Origin: Solobacterium sp.
GTDB lineage: Bacteria > Bacillota_I > Bacilli_A > Erysipelotrichales > Erysipelotrichaceae
DNA length: 64,000 nucleotides
Assembly: GCA_017512725.1 (NCBI GenBank)
Contig: JAFWEW010000043.1
Coordinates: forward strand, 157,334 to 221,333
Direction of reading: 5' to 3'
Part shown: in pieces, positions 6,926-16,021 of the stretch
How the letters are laid out: each line of letters begins with the position of its first letter
Numbering within the stretch: position 1 is the stretch's first letter
The notes under the pieces: model-generated
Told to the model about the DNA's origin: nothing
Databases searched by the model: none
What the model saw: only the letters and a program-made list of their open reading frames with translations
Made by a program: the position numbers and the translations under genes

Positions 6926-7660
6926 TTAATCTTCAAATGCTGTATCAACAATCGTTCCAATCTCGTTATTTGACAGCGTACTCATCTCAGTGGAAGCAAC
7001 ATATCCGGACAGATCAACAAATCCAGCCAATGCATCATGATAATAAGTGCCGCCCTCAAGAATAACCGCAACATTTGTACCAGCCGGGTATTTCTTTCCG
7101 GTTCCTTCTTTGAAAGTGCTGTCTGTTGTAAATGCATCCGTGACATTGTAAACATTCCCAAGAGTACTGGAAGATGCCGCCGGAAGATTGGCGAATGTTA
7201 CGGATCCAGACGGTTTATATGTTGCGCTGAGTTTTGAGGTAATCTCATTTTCAACAAATGCTGTTGTTGCAATCTGAGTAGTATTGGTGCCGGCCGCCGC
7301 TGTCGGTGCTGTTGGTGTACCTGTCAGTGCCGCATTGTTTACCGGGGCTCTTGATGTATCAGTTGGATGAACATGATCGCCCTTTGCCCATGTGGTTTCA
7401 GATCCAACAGCAGCAGTGCCGTCCATTGCCGGACTTGTGCTTGTAGCTCCAGGAATCGTCCTTGCTGCAGCAGTGTTCCATGCTTCTTTCAGTTCGTTTG
7501 TCAGATTGTTATCTGTATGAACATAATCCGCATCGGAAACATAATTGCTGTCATTGTCCAGATCAGATGTTTTTGTCGGAATCAAGCTGATCAGCTTTGC
7601 TTTGAGCCTCTGAGTAAAGTAAAGCAGACCGTTTTCTTCTATTCTTTTGTATTCAGCCAT
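6926..7660 (-). CDS. Tail fibre-like protein
   Basis: 244 residues. N-terminus MAEYKRIEENGLLYF is shared with the next gene (MAEYKRVSEENLLYF), then Ala/Thr/Ser-rich segments with WAKGDHVHPTDTSRAP, a motif common in phage fibre shafts, and LPAASSSTLGNVYNV. The last 20 residues (LSNNEIGTIVDTAFED) match the end of the 7672..7929 product. Probable fibre or adaptor linking the baseplate to the DGR adhesin. Confidence 0.8.
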   Translation of the reverse strand: MAEYKRIEENGLLYFTQRLKAKLISLIPTKTSDLDNDSNYVSDADYVHTDNNLTNELKEAWNTAAARTIPGATSTSPAMDGTAAVGSETTWAKGDHVHPTDTSRAPVNNAALTGTPTAPTAAAGTNTTQIATTAFVENEITSKLSATYKPSGSVTFANLPAASSSTLGNVYNVTDAFTTDSTFKEGTGKKYPAGTNVAVILEGGTYYHDALAGFVDLSGYVASTEMSTLSNNEIGTIVDTAFED

Positions 7661-7671
7661 TTCTCTTTCTC

Positions 7672-7929
7672 CTATTCAAATACGTTGCGTATTATTGCTT
7701 CAATCTCAAGATTGGTGAGCTCTATAACCCCTAGATTCTCAAGGCTTTTGTTTCCAGCAAGCTCAACACCGTTTATGGATGGTTTATGTGCCAGCTTTTC
7801 ATAATTACTTGTCCCGCCGGTATCAATAACCTCTCCATAATCCGGGTTTACAGTTTGCTCTGTTTCGAAATCGGCATTTACAGTCCCGCCCGAAGAAAAT
7901 GAAGCCTCAAATATGATCTTTTCACTCAC
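7672..7929 (-). CDS. Small tail adaptor protein
   Basis: 85 residues; contains YEKLAHKPSINGVELAGNKSLENLGV, a motif frequent in fibre/adaptor proteins of Bacillota phages, and the C-terminal LTNLEIEAIIRNVFE shared with the neighbouring fibre. Its ATG lies in the end of the upstream gene (8-bp overlap). Confidence 0.7.
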   Translation of the reverse strand: MSEKIIFEASFSSGGTVNADFETEQTVNPDYGEVIDTGGTSNYEKLAHKPSINGVELAGNKSLENLGVIELTNLEIEAIIRNVFE

Positions 7930-8257
7930 ATTGCATCACCTCTTTGTTCAGAACTGGCAATACCGTAAATTCTGATTGCTGTGAAACAAGGACCTTTCCG
8001 CCATCTGTAAGTATTTTTGCCTGTATCTTCCCTTCTGTTCCTTTCATAGCAAGCGTATCTTCCTGTGAAAGCGTGCATACAAGGTAATTATGCTCAGAGT
8101 CAATCTCAACATCACCTTCAGACAGTTTCTTTGTTAGAACAGGCATTCCGGAACACCAGAACGAAATATAGGCTTCATCCGCTTCCTCAATTAGCACAAT
8201 TGTTTTATCAGGTATTTTCACCACAATGTCCGGTGTACTTCCTCTCGCTATCTCCAT
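7922..8257 (-). CDS. BppU N-terminal-like baseplate protein
   Basis: 111 residues starting MEIARGSTPDIVVKIPD, all-beta in look. The layout resembles the N-terminal domain of BppU upper-baseplate proteins (lactococcal phages), which attach receptor-binding proteins to the tail. GAGG precedes the ATG. Confidence 0.6.
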   Translation of the reverse strand: MEIARGSTPDIVVKIPDKTIVLIEEADEAYISFWCSGMPVLTKKLSEGDVEIDSEHNYLVCTLSQEDTLAMKGTEGKIQAKILTDGGKVLVSQQSEFTVLPVLNKEVMQCE

Positions 8258-8268
8258 AGATAAATTCC

Positions 8269-8628
8269 TCAGATAAGATCTTCCTGAATGCTTCCGTCTG
8301 CCATGAACCGGGTCTTTTTCGACAGTGAATTATTATCACCATCAGTCAATGTCTCAATAATGGAGCCATCCGCCTGAAACTGAGTAACTTTCACACCGTT
8401 TTCCCCTGTTTCTGTAATAGATCCATCCGCATTGAAAACCGTTGTATTTGAAACAAAATTAGTCATTGTCTTTACCAGCTGAAGTATCAGCGTGGAATCA
8501 ATCATTGTTCCTTCTTCAGAGTATGATGTAACGTCCTCAAGAGATACTGTGTCATCCGGGTTTTGAACCATCTGATACTTTCTGTCACCCGAGAAAACAT
8601 CATCGGTATACTTTAGTTTCAGTGCCAT
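8269..8628 (-). CDS. Tail protein with ADGSI repeats
   Basis: 119 residues. The second half has three copies of an (N/Q/M)ADGSI motif (FNADGSITETG, FQADGSIIETL, FMADGSIQEDL), the same motif seen in the 6654..6914 product. Probably a small beta-repeat tail-tip component. It starts one base after the stop of the next upstream gene. Confidence 0.65.
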   Translation of the reverse strand: MALKLKYTDDVFSGDRKYQMVQNPDDTVSLEDVTSYSEEGTMIDSTLILQLVKTMTNFVSNTTVFNADGSITETGENGVKVTQFQADGSIIETLTDGDNNSLSKKTRFMADGSIQEDLI

Positions 8629-9045
8629 TTATTCCGTCCTCCTATTTCCTATGGTCTTTGTGTTCAACCGAAAAGAAAGCCGGCGGTTGCCGGTTTTGAC
8701 CTGTTCGTACATCTGATAAATGTCATACAGGATTTTCTCAATGTTATTCGCCTGAGTTATCGACAGATAATTGATTGCTGCCGGTGTAGCTGGAGATCCA
8801 GGGACGGAATAATATGCGTTCCGAAGCTTGACGATGTTCCGCCGCAATCGGTTCATCTCAGATACCGTTCGGAATTCATCCATAACCCATACCTTTGTTT
8901 CGATCGTAACATTAAGGAGCGCGGCCAATTCGACACACGCCCCTTCAATACGATTCAAATCAATATATGAGATATACGCTTTATCGGTATCATTGACCAG
9001 ATCATCCTGTGTTCTGTCAAAAATAAGATTATCTAAGTTAGACAT
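8629..9045 (-). CDS. Hypothetical baseplate-region protein
   Basis: 138 residues, mostly helical, with a Pro/Ala-rich hinge (VPGSPATPAAINYL). Proteins like it follow the tail endopeptidase/tail-tip gene in gut Bacillota siphophages. Overlaps the upstream gene by 13 bp. Confidence 0.65.
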   Translation of the reverse strand: MSNLDNLIFDRTQDDLVNDTDKAYISYIDLNRIEGACVELAALLNVTIETKVWVMDEFRTVSEMNRLRRNIVKLRNAYYSVPGSPATPAAINYLSITQANNIEKILYDIYQMYEQVKTGNRRLSFRLNTKTIGNRRTE

Positions 9046-11153
9046 TTTACCTTTGCCTCCGCTTTTATTTCACCGTAGAACTTCAGATTCAGAGACTGTA
9101 CCATTCCCTGCCGTTCCTCCCCGTATACAAGGAAAGAAACGATATCTGACAACTGAACATCATCCAGCAGTACCGATACCTTCAGCGACTGGTTATGGAT
9201 GTAATACTCATATACTCTGTTCAGAACCTCCGTTTTGTTTACAGCTGTAACCAATGTTGCACTCTCAACACTGGCAAACTTCTTATTCCTGTAAATGTAC
9301 GGCTTTTCTCTCGTTATAACGGTTTTCTGATGATCATACTGTCTTCCGGACAGAACTGTTTCATTTTCTCCATCGCCCGAAATATATGCATAGTTATCTC
9401 CATACGATTCAATTGTTCCGTTTTCGATGGATAAATCAAACTGAGGATCATTGAACACAACAAGAACTGTTTCTGTGAGAACCCCTTTATAGATCTCTCT
9501 TGGATCGTCTTCCGTATTCTCGACCCAGTTATGAGAAACCAGTGAAACACCGGTATAAATATCGTTCTGGTCCGCATTCACGGAATTGGCATAGATCATG
9601 TCATCCGTGATATATACCGGATCCGTCTCTGTGTTTGCCTTGAATATGTATACCTTTGTTTCAAAAGATGTATCCACAATGGCACCGATCGCAAAGCATA
9701 CCTGTGCCAGATTGTTTTTACAGGTATCATACGGCAGCCATCCTGTGATTGTTTCACCCGCAACAGAATCATCAAGCTCAACAGTGATATCGATTCCGTC
9801 AAAGAGCTCAGCAACAATATCTTCCAGCGGAACATCATTATAAAAGCCTCCATAATGATGGTTTGCTTCAAGGAACGAAATGATATCTTCCGCCTTTATC
9901 TGATAAGTGAATTCTGTTTTTCTGGATGCGCTCTTCAGGTAGAACTGCCCGATGATCTGTAGGTCAAAATAAACATAGATCTTCTGCGACCGCTCAAAGT
10001 CCATCAGCAAAGATGTGTTTCGGACCGTGAAATCCAGCGTACTGATCGGGAGATAATCACCAAGTACTGAGATCTCATCAAAAACAGTACAGGAAATAAC
10101 ATCCTTATTCGTGAATACCCGGATCGCACCGTACTGGAATCCGGAAAGGATCGCGTGTCTGTACGGCTTATTCGTGTGAATAAAACTGATAATCACCTTG
10201 TCATACGATTCAACCAAGTTCTCACAGACATAATCCACAGCATCCGGTTGAAAGGTCTTTTCTGATACCAAATCCCCTTCCAGATACCATTCAATATCCA
10301 CAACATCACAGAAATCACCATTCGCACTGTTCTGATTCAGCTCAATACCCATGCTGGTGATCGCTTCACTGATATGGAATTCAATGGTTGGCGGGCTGAC
10401 AAAATACCCGCTCTCTCCACTGATCTGACTGGAATAAAAGCCAAGATTCTCAGGATTATCCGGCGCATTTATAAATGTGCCATCCAATTTGGAATAATCC
10501 GGCAGTGCCGTTGCATATGCCGGGAATTGAAATGCTGTTTCTTCCAGCAACCGATTCACATTGGAACACTCTGCAGCATCCTCCGTGTAGATCGTCGTAT
10601 GCTCCTTACCCAGGTAAGCGACATCGTTATAAATGATCCGCAATCCCTCACCCTCTGTGAGATGAAAGTTTTCCAGTTTTGCCAGCCATAAATATCGGTA
10701 TGGATGGTTCGTGCTCAGGAATGTAATAACCGCTTTGTTATACATCCCGACTTTGGCGGAACACATATAATCCGCACAATCCGGGTAGAATTCCTGTGTA
10801 TGGACCAGTTTCTCATACTTGTACCATTTGATCTCAAGATGGTTGCAATAGTCCCCGGACAGTTCATTGAAAATCATATGAAATCCGTCTGAGGTCTTTT
10901 TCTTTGCGAATTCAACGGTAATAACCGGCGCTTCCGCAAAATCACCGTTCTCATCACTCAGATCCGCACTCATATAACCGATATTTCCGGCATCAATCGT
11001 GCTGACATTAAAGAAACTGCCGTTCAGCTTCGAATAACGAGGCAGACAATGAGCATAGCCAGGATATGGTACTGGTAGATCAGACTTGAGGTTATTAATA
11101 TCGGAATACTCATTCAGGGAATTCGTTTCATATGTTATCTCCCATCTCGCCAT
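9033..11153 (-). CDS. Tail-tip/baseplate hub protein with duplicated domain
   Basis: 706 residues. Residues about 29-175 and 209-347 are an internal duplication: LPRYSKLNGSF / LPDYSKLDGTF, NIGYMSADLSDENGDF / NLGFYSSQISGESGYF, STNHPYRY / HTNKPYRH. The C-terminal half (350-706) has the beta-rich look of Tal/gp27-like tail-hub proteins. It follows the tape measure and distal tail genes, where the hub gene belongs. No peptidase motif recognised. Confidence 0.75.
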   Translation of the reverse strand: MARWEITYETNSLNEYSDINNLKSDLPVPYPGYAHCLPRYSKLNGSFFNVSTIDAGNIGYMSADLSDENGDFAEAPVITVEFAKKKTSDGFHMIFNELSGDYCNHLEIKWYKYEKLVHTQEFYPDCADYMCSAKVGMYNKAVITFLSTNHPYRYLWLAKLENFHLTEGEGLRIIYNDVAYLGKEHTTIYTEDAAECSNVNRLLEETAFQFPAYATALPDYSKLDGTFINAPDNPENLGFYSSQISGESGYFVSPPTIEFHISEAITSMGIELNQNSANGDFCDVVDIEWYLEGDLVSEKTFQPDAVDYVCENLVESYDKVIISFIHTNKPYRHAILSGFQYGAIRVFTNKDVISCTVFDEISVLGDYLPISTLDFTVRNTSLLMDFERSQKIYVYFDLQIIGQFYLKSASRKTEFTYQIKAEDIISFLEANHHYGGFYNDVPLEDIVAELFDGIDITVELDDSVAGETITGWLPYDTCKNNLAQVCFAIGAIVDTSFETKVYIFKANTETDPVYITDDMIYANSVNADQNDIYTGVSLVSHNWVENTEDDPREIYKGVLTETVLVVFNDPQFDLSIENGTIESYGDNYAYISGDGENETVLSGRQYDHQKTVITREKPYIYRNKKFASVESATLVTAVNKTEVLNRVYEYYIHNQSLKVSVLLDDVQLSDIVSFLVYGEERQGMVQSLNLKFYGEIKAEAKVKCLT

Positions 11154-11156
11154 AAA

Positions 11157-11546
11157 CTAAGCTCTCCTTTGCGGTTCCATTGCAATGAAGTTTATAGACA
11201 AGCCATCCCAGCGCTGTATTCCATTTTTGATCAAAACAAGCTTATCCTTTCCCTTAGTCACATATGCATCAAACCTTAGTGATTCTGAGTTCCATGGAAC
11301 GATCAGATCGTGTGATACATTCGGAGCACTTATAGAAGAATAGAACCTGTTATAGGAATCATAATCACCGTTTTTGACAACGATTTTTAGTGTGTAATTG
11401 TAAAACGTGCCAACAACATCACGATGCATTTTCCAGTCAGCAGTCCTACCGGTTGCATCAGTATCAGCAACTTCAAAGTTCCGGTCTAACCCCACAACCG
11501 AAACGTTATAGTCTATACCGTCACACTTAAATACTCCATTACTCAT
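11157..11546 (-). CDS. Distal tail-region protein
   Basis: 129 residues between tape measure and tail hub, the place of the distal tail (Dit-like) gene. Begins MSNGVFKCDGIDYNVSVVGLDR. Phage proteins of this size and position are minor tail proteins; the family cannot be fixed by eye. Confidence 0.65.
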   Translation of the reverse strand: MSNGVFKCDGIDYNVSVVGLDRNFEVADTDATGRTADWKMHRDVVGTFYNYTLKIVVKNGDYDSYNRFYSSISAPNVSHDLIVPWNSESLRFDAYVTKGKDKLVLIKNGIQRWDGLSINFIAMEPQRRA

Positions 11547-11563
11547 ACAACCCTCTCCATGTT

Positions 11564-11588
11564 AAAAAGAGCCCGGTTCCCCGAGCTC
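11564..11588 (-). terminator. Terminator after the tape measure gene
   Basis: Minus-strand stem GAGCTCGG/CCGGGCTC (one G-T pair), loop GGAA, then five T. Directly follows the tape measure stop at 11589. Confidence 0.75.
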
Positions 11589-13958
11589 TCATTCTGTAAC
11601 TAACTTGACACCAACGCGTCTGTTTTCGGAATCCAGTTCCGGCTTGAGCATACGTACAAGCTCGCCCATCGTTCCGTCAAAGCGGATGACAATATTCTGC
11701 CCTCCACCTGCTCCGGATTCTTCCAACGCTTCAAGGAATGCCGCTTTCATTGTTTCCAACGGCGAAACAACTTCAGTATCGCTATTATTATCACCGAGGA
11801 TCGCAGCAAACTCTCCGGCACTCGGCGGAATAACTGTACCTGTAGCCAGTCTCGGAATCGAGATGTGACTGAGGCTAAAGCCAAAATGATTGCCTCCAAA
11901 CATAGGCACCCACTCTGGAATATCAAATGAAAGACTATTCAGCGCATTTACAATACCATTTATGATGTTTTCACAAATGGATGCAATTGTATTGAATATG
12001 CTCCGGAATATCTCTTTCACGCCGTTCCAAGCGCGTTCCCAATTACCCGTGAACACTCCAGCAACGAAATCAATAAGTCCTTGGAACAGCTGAATTGCGC
12101 CACGAATAACAGCTCCGATACTTTCTCCGAATGCCTTTATCATTTGAATTGCAATCAATATAGCTCCTGTGAACACAATTGATATCACTGCCGCAATCGC
12201 CTCGATGAGATGCATGATTGTCTCCATGATCGGCTGATTATCAACCATCCACAGATTAATTTCATCCAACTTTTCCTTTAGCCATGTCAGTATCTCAATG
12301 ACAGCTTCACCTATTTCACCGATTAGTGGCTGTAATATCGTTTCGTACAATTCTGTTGCTGCTGGAGATAGGTAATCAAGCACCGTACAAATCAGATCCA
12401 GTGCGGAAGCGACACCTTCAAGGAACACCGGCACAGCATTTTCAGTGAGCCATTTTGCAAGAGGTAACAAAGCATTGATCCATATATATGCGATTGCGTC
12501 ACAAATACGGTCAATCAGTGGTTCTAAAGACTCCAATACATCTCTGATACCTGTTACGAGCGGTCTAAGATCCAATGCCTCTGCCCATAGAAGAGTTGCA
12601 CCTGTGATTTCCTTGATCATGTCAAGGATATCCCACAGGATCTGCTTAAGAGCATTCATAATAGCTTCGCCGTTGCCGTTGTATTCCCATGCTTCCTGCC
12701 ATGCCTCAGCAAGTGCATGTACTATTCCGAGAATATCAGCCCAGATAGCTTTCAGGCGTTCCGCAAGTTCGGTCATGAATTCTGTAGGCTTGATCGCTTC
12801 CTCGACGAATCCATATCCGCTGCCGGCTCCACCACCTCCACCTCCTCCGGTGTCAACATCCGGAGTTACGGTTTCTTCTTGGTTTTTAAGATTAAGCTGG
12901 TTGATTTCATCAAAAGACGCAAGCGCCTTTTCTTCTTCCTTTACCGCTTGTGCTGCTTCCTTCGCTTTTTTAGCAACACCGCCAGCGGCACCAGCCACAG
13001 CAGCATTCTGTTTTACCGCTTTGGTGTACGTGGATTTGCCGCCAAGTAACGCAAAGAACCGCGCCAGTGCATTCATGGCTGTCATGATCGCATTGGTTAT
13101 AGTATTAAATACCGGCACAATCATGCTTGCCAATGGTGCAATTGCCGCCGCAATAGAATACCCGGCACTGGTACCAGACGCTTCCAAGCTTCTCAGGCCT
13201 GCGCCTGCAGAATAGGAAGAGTTCTGCAAAGCCTCCAATCCCTTGGAAACGGACTGGAATATGGTACTGATCAGCTTACGCTTTACCATTGCACCGAATA
13301 TATTTCCTAATGAGAATATGCTCTTTGCAAGAGATCCGGCAGAGATACCAGTTTGAGCTGACTGGCTCGCGAAATTCCGCAAGTTCTGTGTTGCTCCGGT
13401 AATGTTCCGCCCTAGCGACTGAAACGCTCCTGTCAAAGCATTGCCTATACCTGCCTTTGCTGTATTAAACAGCGAAATAAACCGTTCCTTCAGTCCACCA
13501 CCGCCTGCAGCATTTGAAGCACTTTGCGTAAGACTTCTTTGAAGATCTATCTGCTCCCTTTTGAGGTTTGCCATCGCCTGAGCGCTCTGCTGTAGCTCCT
13601 GCTTCAGCTGCCTGTACTTCTCGACAACCTCACTGCTGGTTGAATGCTCCAAAGCCTCCGCACCATGACTCTGCAGGTTTTCCATATAGGACCGGATTTC
13701 CCACGCCTGCTCTCTCAGCTGTTTTATATACTCGTTATCCGGGCGCCGTTTAGCTCCCTGTGATGCGATTTGCTTATCCAGCTGAGCCAATTCCTTGGCA
13801 GCGCGGTCAATTTCCTGTGCGACAAGTAATGACGTCTTCTTGGCGTTTTGGGATATCTTGCTGCCAATTGAATCCACCTTCTTAGAAATAGCGGCCATCT
13901 CTTTGTCTATGTTTGTTCCATCAATCTTTGTGTCAAAAACAATGCTTCCATCTGACAT
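11589..13958 (-). CDS. Tail tape measure protein
   Basis: 789 residues from ATG 13958, chosen because AGGAGG precedes it by eight bases; a longer frame to 13976 has no site. N-terminal coiled coil (about 10-150), several hydrophobic helices in the middle (Ala/Ile-rich, about 205-330 and 580-660), a Gly-rich linker (VDTGGGGGGGAGSG) and a C-terminal end GTMGELVRMLKPELD. Length and position after the two tail-chaperone genes fit. It sets tail length and is ejected during infection (family knowledge). Confidence 0.9.
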   Translation of the reverse strand: MSDGSIVFDTKIDGTNIDKEMAAISKKVDSIGSKISQNAKKTSLLVAQEIDRAAKELAQLDKQIASQGAKRRPDNEYIKQLREQAWEIRSYMENLQSHGAEALEHSTSSEVVEKYRQLKQELQQSAQAMANLKREQIDLQRSLTQSASNAAGGGGLKERFISLFNTAKAGIGNALTGAFQSLGRNITGATQNLRNFASQSAQTGISAGSLAKSIFSLGNIFGAMVKRKLISTIFQSVSKGLEALQNSSYSAGAGLRSLEASGTSAGYSIAAAIAPLASMIVPVFNTITNAIMTAMNALARFFALLGGKSTYTKAVKQNAAVAGAAGGVAKKAKEAAQAVKEEEKALASFDEINQLNLKNQEETVTPDVDTGGGGGGGAGSGYGFVEEAIKPTEFMTELAERLKAIWADILGIVHALAEAWQEAWEYNGNGEAIMNALKQILWDILDMIKEITGATLLWAEALDLRPLVTGIRDVLESLEPLIDRICDAIAYIWINALLPLAKWLTENAVPVFLEGVASALDLICTVLDYLSPAATELYETILQPLIGEIGEAVIEILTWLKEKLDEINLWMVDNQPIMETIMHLIEAIAAVISIVFTGAILIAIQMIKAFGESIGAVIRGAIQLFQGLIDFVAGVFTGNWERAWNGVKEIFRSIFNTIASICENIINGIVNALNSLSFDIPEWVPMFGGNHFGFSLSHISIPRLATGTVIPPSAGEFAAILGDNNSDTEVVSPLETMKAAFLEALEESGAGGGQNIVIRFDGTMGELVRMLKPELDSENRRVGVKLVTE

Positions 13959-13976
13959 AGCGATGCCTCCTAACAT

Positions 13977-14010
13977 AAAAGCGGCTATGAGAATATCTCG
14001 TTAAGCCGCT
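13977..14010 (-). terminator. Possible terminator before the tape measure gene
   Basis: Minus-strand inverted repeat AGCGGCT/AGCCGCT around an inner GAGA/TCTC stem, followed by TTTTA. It overlaps the end of the Gp15-like gene and lies just before the tape measure ribosome binding site. Only four T follow, so it may be weak. Confidence 0.45.
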
Positions 14011-14545
14011 CAATTTCTTTCTTTTCCTCGCTTGAATACTTAACCTTCAGATCAACAAGGTCCTTGTTCTTCTTATAGAATTCAAGCTCGTTCGGTTCTA
14101 ACTTCTTTCCTTTGGCCTTTTTCTGCCGGATCATGAGAATCGTTGAAAATAGTCCCTCCTGGATCTCGTAATAATATCCAAGAAAAGTCCACCAGTGCAT
14201 ATACTCCTGTGCTCTGACTTCCATCTTCGCCACGTTATTAATTGCACTGAAGATGATCTGTTCATCTTGTTCCCAGTTCATTAACGGCTTCTGTTTGGTT
14301 TTTGAGGTATATTCTTTGCCTCCGTCAATAAACCATGTACAGGCCTTTACAATAGGTTCGATTTCATCTGATGACTGCACGTTTTCCAGTCCGATCAGCG
14401 CATCAATCATCAGTGTGATTTTCTGTCTATCATCCAGATCCGGATCTTCCAGTATCTGGATCACGATCAGAACAATTCTGAAGTCTGTGTTTATCGGGAT
14501 CTCCCGTCCATTAACTTCAATGCTACTTGGCAACTCTCCCAACAT
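13985..14545 (-). CDS. Gp15-like tail assembly chaperone
   Basis: 186 residues from ATG 14545 (MLGELPSSIEVNGREIPINTD), matching the start of the phage Gp15 family. The gene overlaps the end of the preceding tail gene in another frame, as gpG/gpGT-type chaperone pairs do. The frame is open 38 codons upstream of this ATG, so a frameshift fusion with the upstream gene cannot be excluded; a weak AGGG before the ATG suggests separate initiation. Confidence 0.75.
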   Translation of the reverse strand: MLGELPSSIEVNGREIPINTDFRIVLIVIQILEDPDLDDRQKITLMIDALIGLENVQSSDEIEPIVKACTWFIDGGKEYTSKTKQKPLMNWEQDEQIIFSAINNVAKMEVRAQEYMHWWTFLGYYYEIQEGLFSTILMIRQKKAKGKKLEPNELEFYKKNKDLVDLKVKYSSEEKKEIERLNEIFS

Positions 14546-15005
14546 ATGCCCTGAAGTTTTCCTTCTGTTTATTATAGGCGTCTCTGTACTTGGAGATCTT
14601 CTTTTCACTTTCCTCAGAATTTGTTTTGATTTCCTTTTCCATTTTGGAGATGAAAGCATTCATAAAGCTTTCATAAATAGTGTTGCCGTTCCCGACAAAG
14701 GAAAGCACATTCATCTGTCCGAAAACAGTTTCCGCCGCACCGGGATAAAAGACCTCATCAAATCCACTTCTGATAGCTTTATCAATGCCGCTGATCTTGT
14801 CGATTCCCTCACGTAATGCCTCAATTGATGCGTCCTTTGGTTCATATGTGCCTATGTTTTTAACAAGCTCCTGTGCCTTCAGAAAGCTGTCATACAGCCT
14901 CGGCAGGAAGTTTACGTCCGTCACGTTTACCTTTAAGACGCGGTTTTCATCACCATTGATAGCGTATTCCTTAATACCGCTGTCAAAACTGAATGTTTCA
15001 GTCAT
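14523..15005 (-). CDS. Tail assembly chaperone (gpG-like)
   Basis: 160 residues, starting MTETFSFDSGIKEYAING, helical and Lys/Glu-rich at the C-terminus. It lies between the major tail protein and Gp15/tape measure, the usual place of the first tail chaperone. Ends inside the next gene (23-bp overlap). Near the end the codons AAG-GAA-AAC could allow slippage, but this is not a classical heptamer. Confidence 0.7.
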   Translation of the reverse strand: MTETFSFDSGIKEYAINGDENRVLKVNVTDVNFLPRLYDSFLKAQELVKNIGTYEPKDASIEALREGIDKISGIDKAIRSGFDEVFYPGAAETVFGQMNVLSFVGNGNTIYESFMNAFISKMEKEIKTNSEESEKKISKYRDAYNKQKENFRAYVGRVAK

Positions 15006-15021
15006 ATTCTCTCCTCAATCT

Positions 15022-15048
15022 ATTAAAAGAAGGGGGCTTTCGCCCCCT
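15022..15048 (-). terminator. Terminator after the major tail protein
   Basis: Minus-strand stem AGGGGGC/GCCCCCT with loop GAAA, then TCTTTT. Seven bases past the major tail protein stop. Placement fits a step that raises the major tail message relative to the chaperone and tape measure genes. Confidence 0.8.
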
Positions 15049-15054
15049 GATACA

Positions 15055-15567
15055 TCATTGATTCGCAGTGAAAGTCTTAGTTGCCGGCGCGAATGTACCA
15101 GCAACCCTGTCACCCTGAAGGTGCATTTCAAACGGAATCTGATATCCGTTATAGTCTCCGCCATAGCTGGTCGGTACAAGAACCGCTGTTTCCTTGTATG
15201 CCGGATATGTAGCTGAATCGCCGGATCCTGTCGGTTCTTCCCAGGCATGGACTTCAAGATGCTCAACCTTCAGATCATCAAGGACCTTCCGGTTATCGAT
15301 GACATCCTGCAGCCATGTAAACAGGTCGGTTCCCTTCCGTGCAAAGTACGGCTCTACGGAACCGGTAGCACCATAAGAAGAAACAACCGTTTCCACTTCA
15401 CCAAGGATATTATGCTTGTCCTCAGATTCAGCGTTCAGCTCAATGCTCAGATCTTCAAGATCCTTACCAATACGCTCCCATGCAGGAGTTGTGAGGTTTA
15501 CATTGATATAATGCGCCAGAAGCTTACGCGCAATCTTTGTACCGTAATTTTCAGTAGTTAATGCCAT
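15055..15567 (-). CDS. Major tail protein
   Basis: 170 residues from ATG 15567 (GGAGG nine bases upstream; a longer frame to 15591 has none). MALTTENYGTKIARKLLAHYINV and the C-terminal VLVPTSYGGDYNGYQIPFEMHLQGDRVAGTF are typical of Bacillota siphophage tail-tube proteins. Followed by a strong terminator. Confidence 0.8.
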   Translation of the reverse strand: MALTTENYGTKIARKLLAHYINVNLTTPAWERIGKDLEDLSIELNAESEDKHNILGEVETVVSSYGATGSVEPYFARKGTDLFTWLQDVIDNRKVLDDLKVEHLEVHAWEEPTGSGDSATYPAYKETAVLVPTSYGGDYNGYQIPFEMHLQGDRVAGTFAPATKTFTANQ

Positions 15568-15583
15568 GCAGCATTTCCTCCTA

Positions 15584-16021
15584 TCATTCAATATCGATTC
15601 GATAATCTACGGAAATCTGCAACTGATAGCGCACGCCTTGGTTGGGATCTCCGTACGGATAGTCAAACAGAAGTGCATTAGCACAAGAAATCCGGGTTAT
15701 TTCACCCGGATACTCTGTACCATTTACGTCTTCTGTTATCGCAATGTTTTTGATTTGATCGAGGTAATAAGTCAACCTCAGAAGCAAGTCACTATTGTTC
15801 AGCCGGTCATACTCATTTGCGGATTGCAAGCCTGTATACAGTGTGAAATTGATATGGTATCTGGGATTCCCAATCAGATCCTCACCGACCTTGTTTGCAC
15901 CATTGGAGAATAATCCGGCTTCCCCAGCGTTCCCCTCAGTGTAATCAACATGAATACCGTTGAAATCATCCAAGATATCACAATCAGTAAGAATCGCTTG
16001 TATCGTCTCAATTACATTCAT
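15584..16021 (-). CDS. Tail terminator/minor capsid-type connector
   Basis: 145 residues. Starts MNVIETIQAILTDCDILDDFNG and ends in a beta segment (VRYQLQISVDYRID). Position just before the major tail protein is that of the tail terminator (minor capsid 3 family in Pfam naming, tentative). Overlaps the upstream gene by 4 bp. Confidence 0.7.
   Translation of the reverse strand: MNVIETIQAILTDCDILDDFNGIHVDYTEGNAGEAGLFSNGANKVGEDLIGNPRYHINFTLYTGLQSANEYDRLNNSDLLLRLTYYLDQIKNIAITEDVNGTEYPGEITRISCANALLFDYPYGDPNQGVRYQLQISVDYRIDIE

Noticed and set aside
12445..13215. 256-codon plus-strand frame inside the tape measure gene
   Set aside because: Ser/Ala-rich antisense of the coiled-coil and helix region; no start signal.
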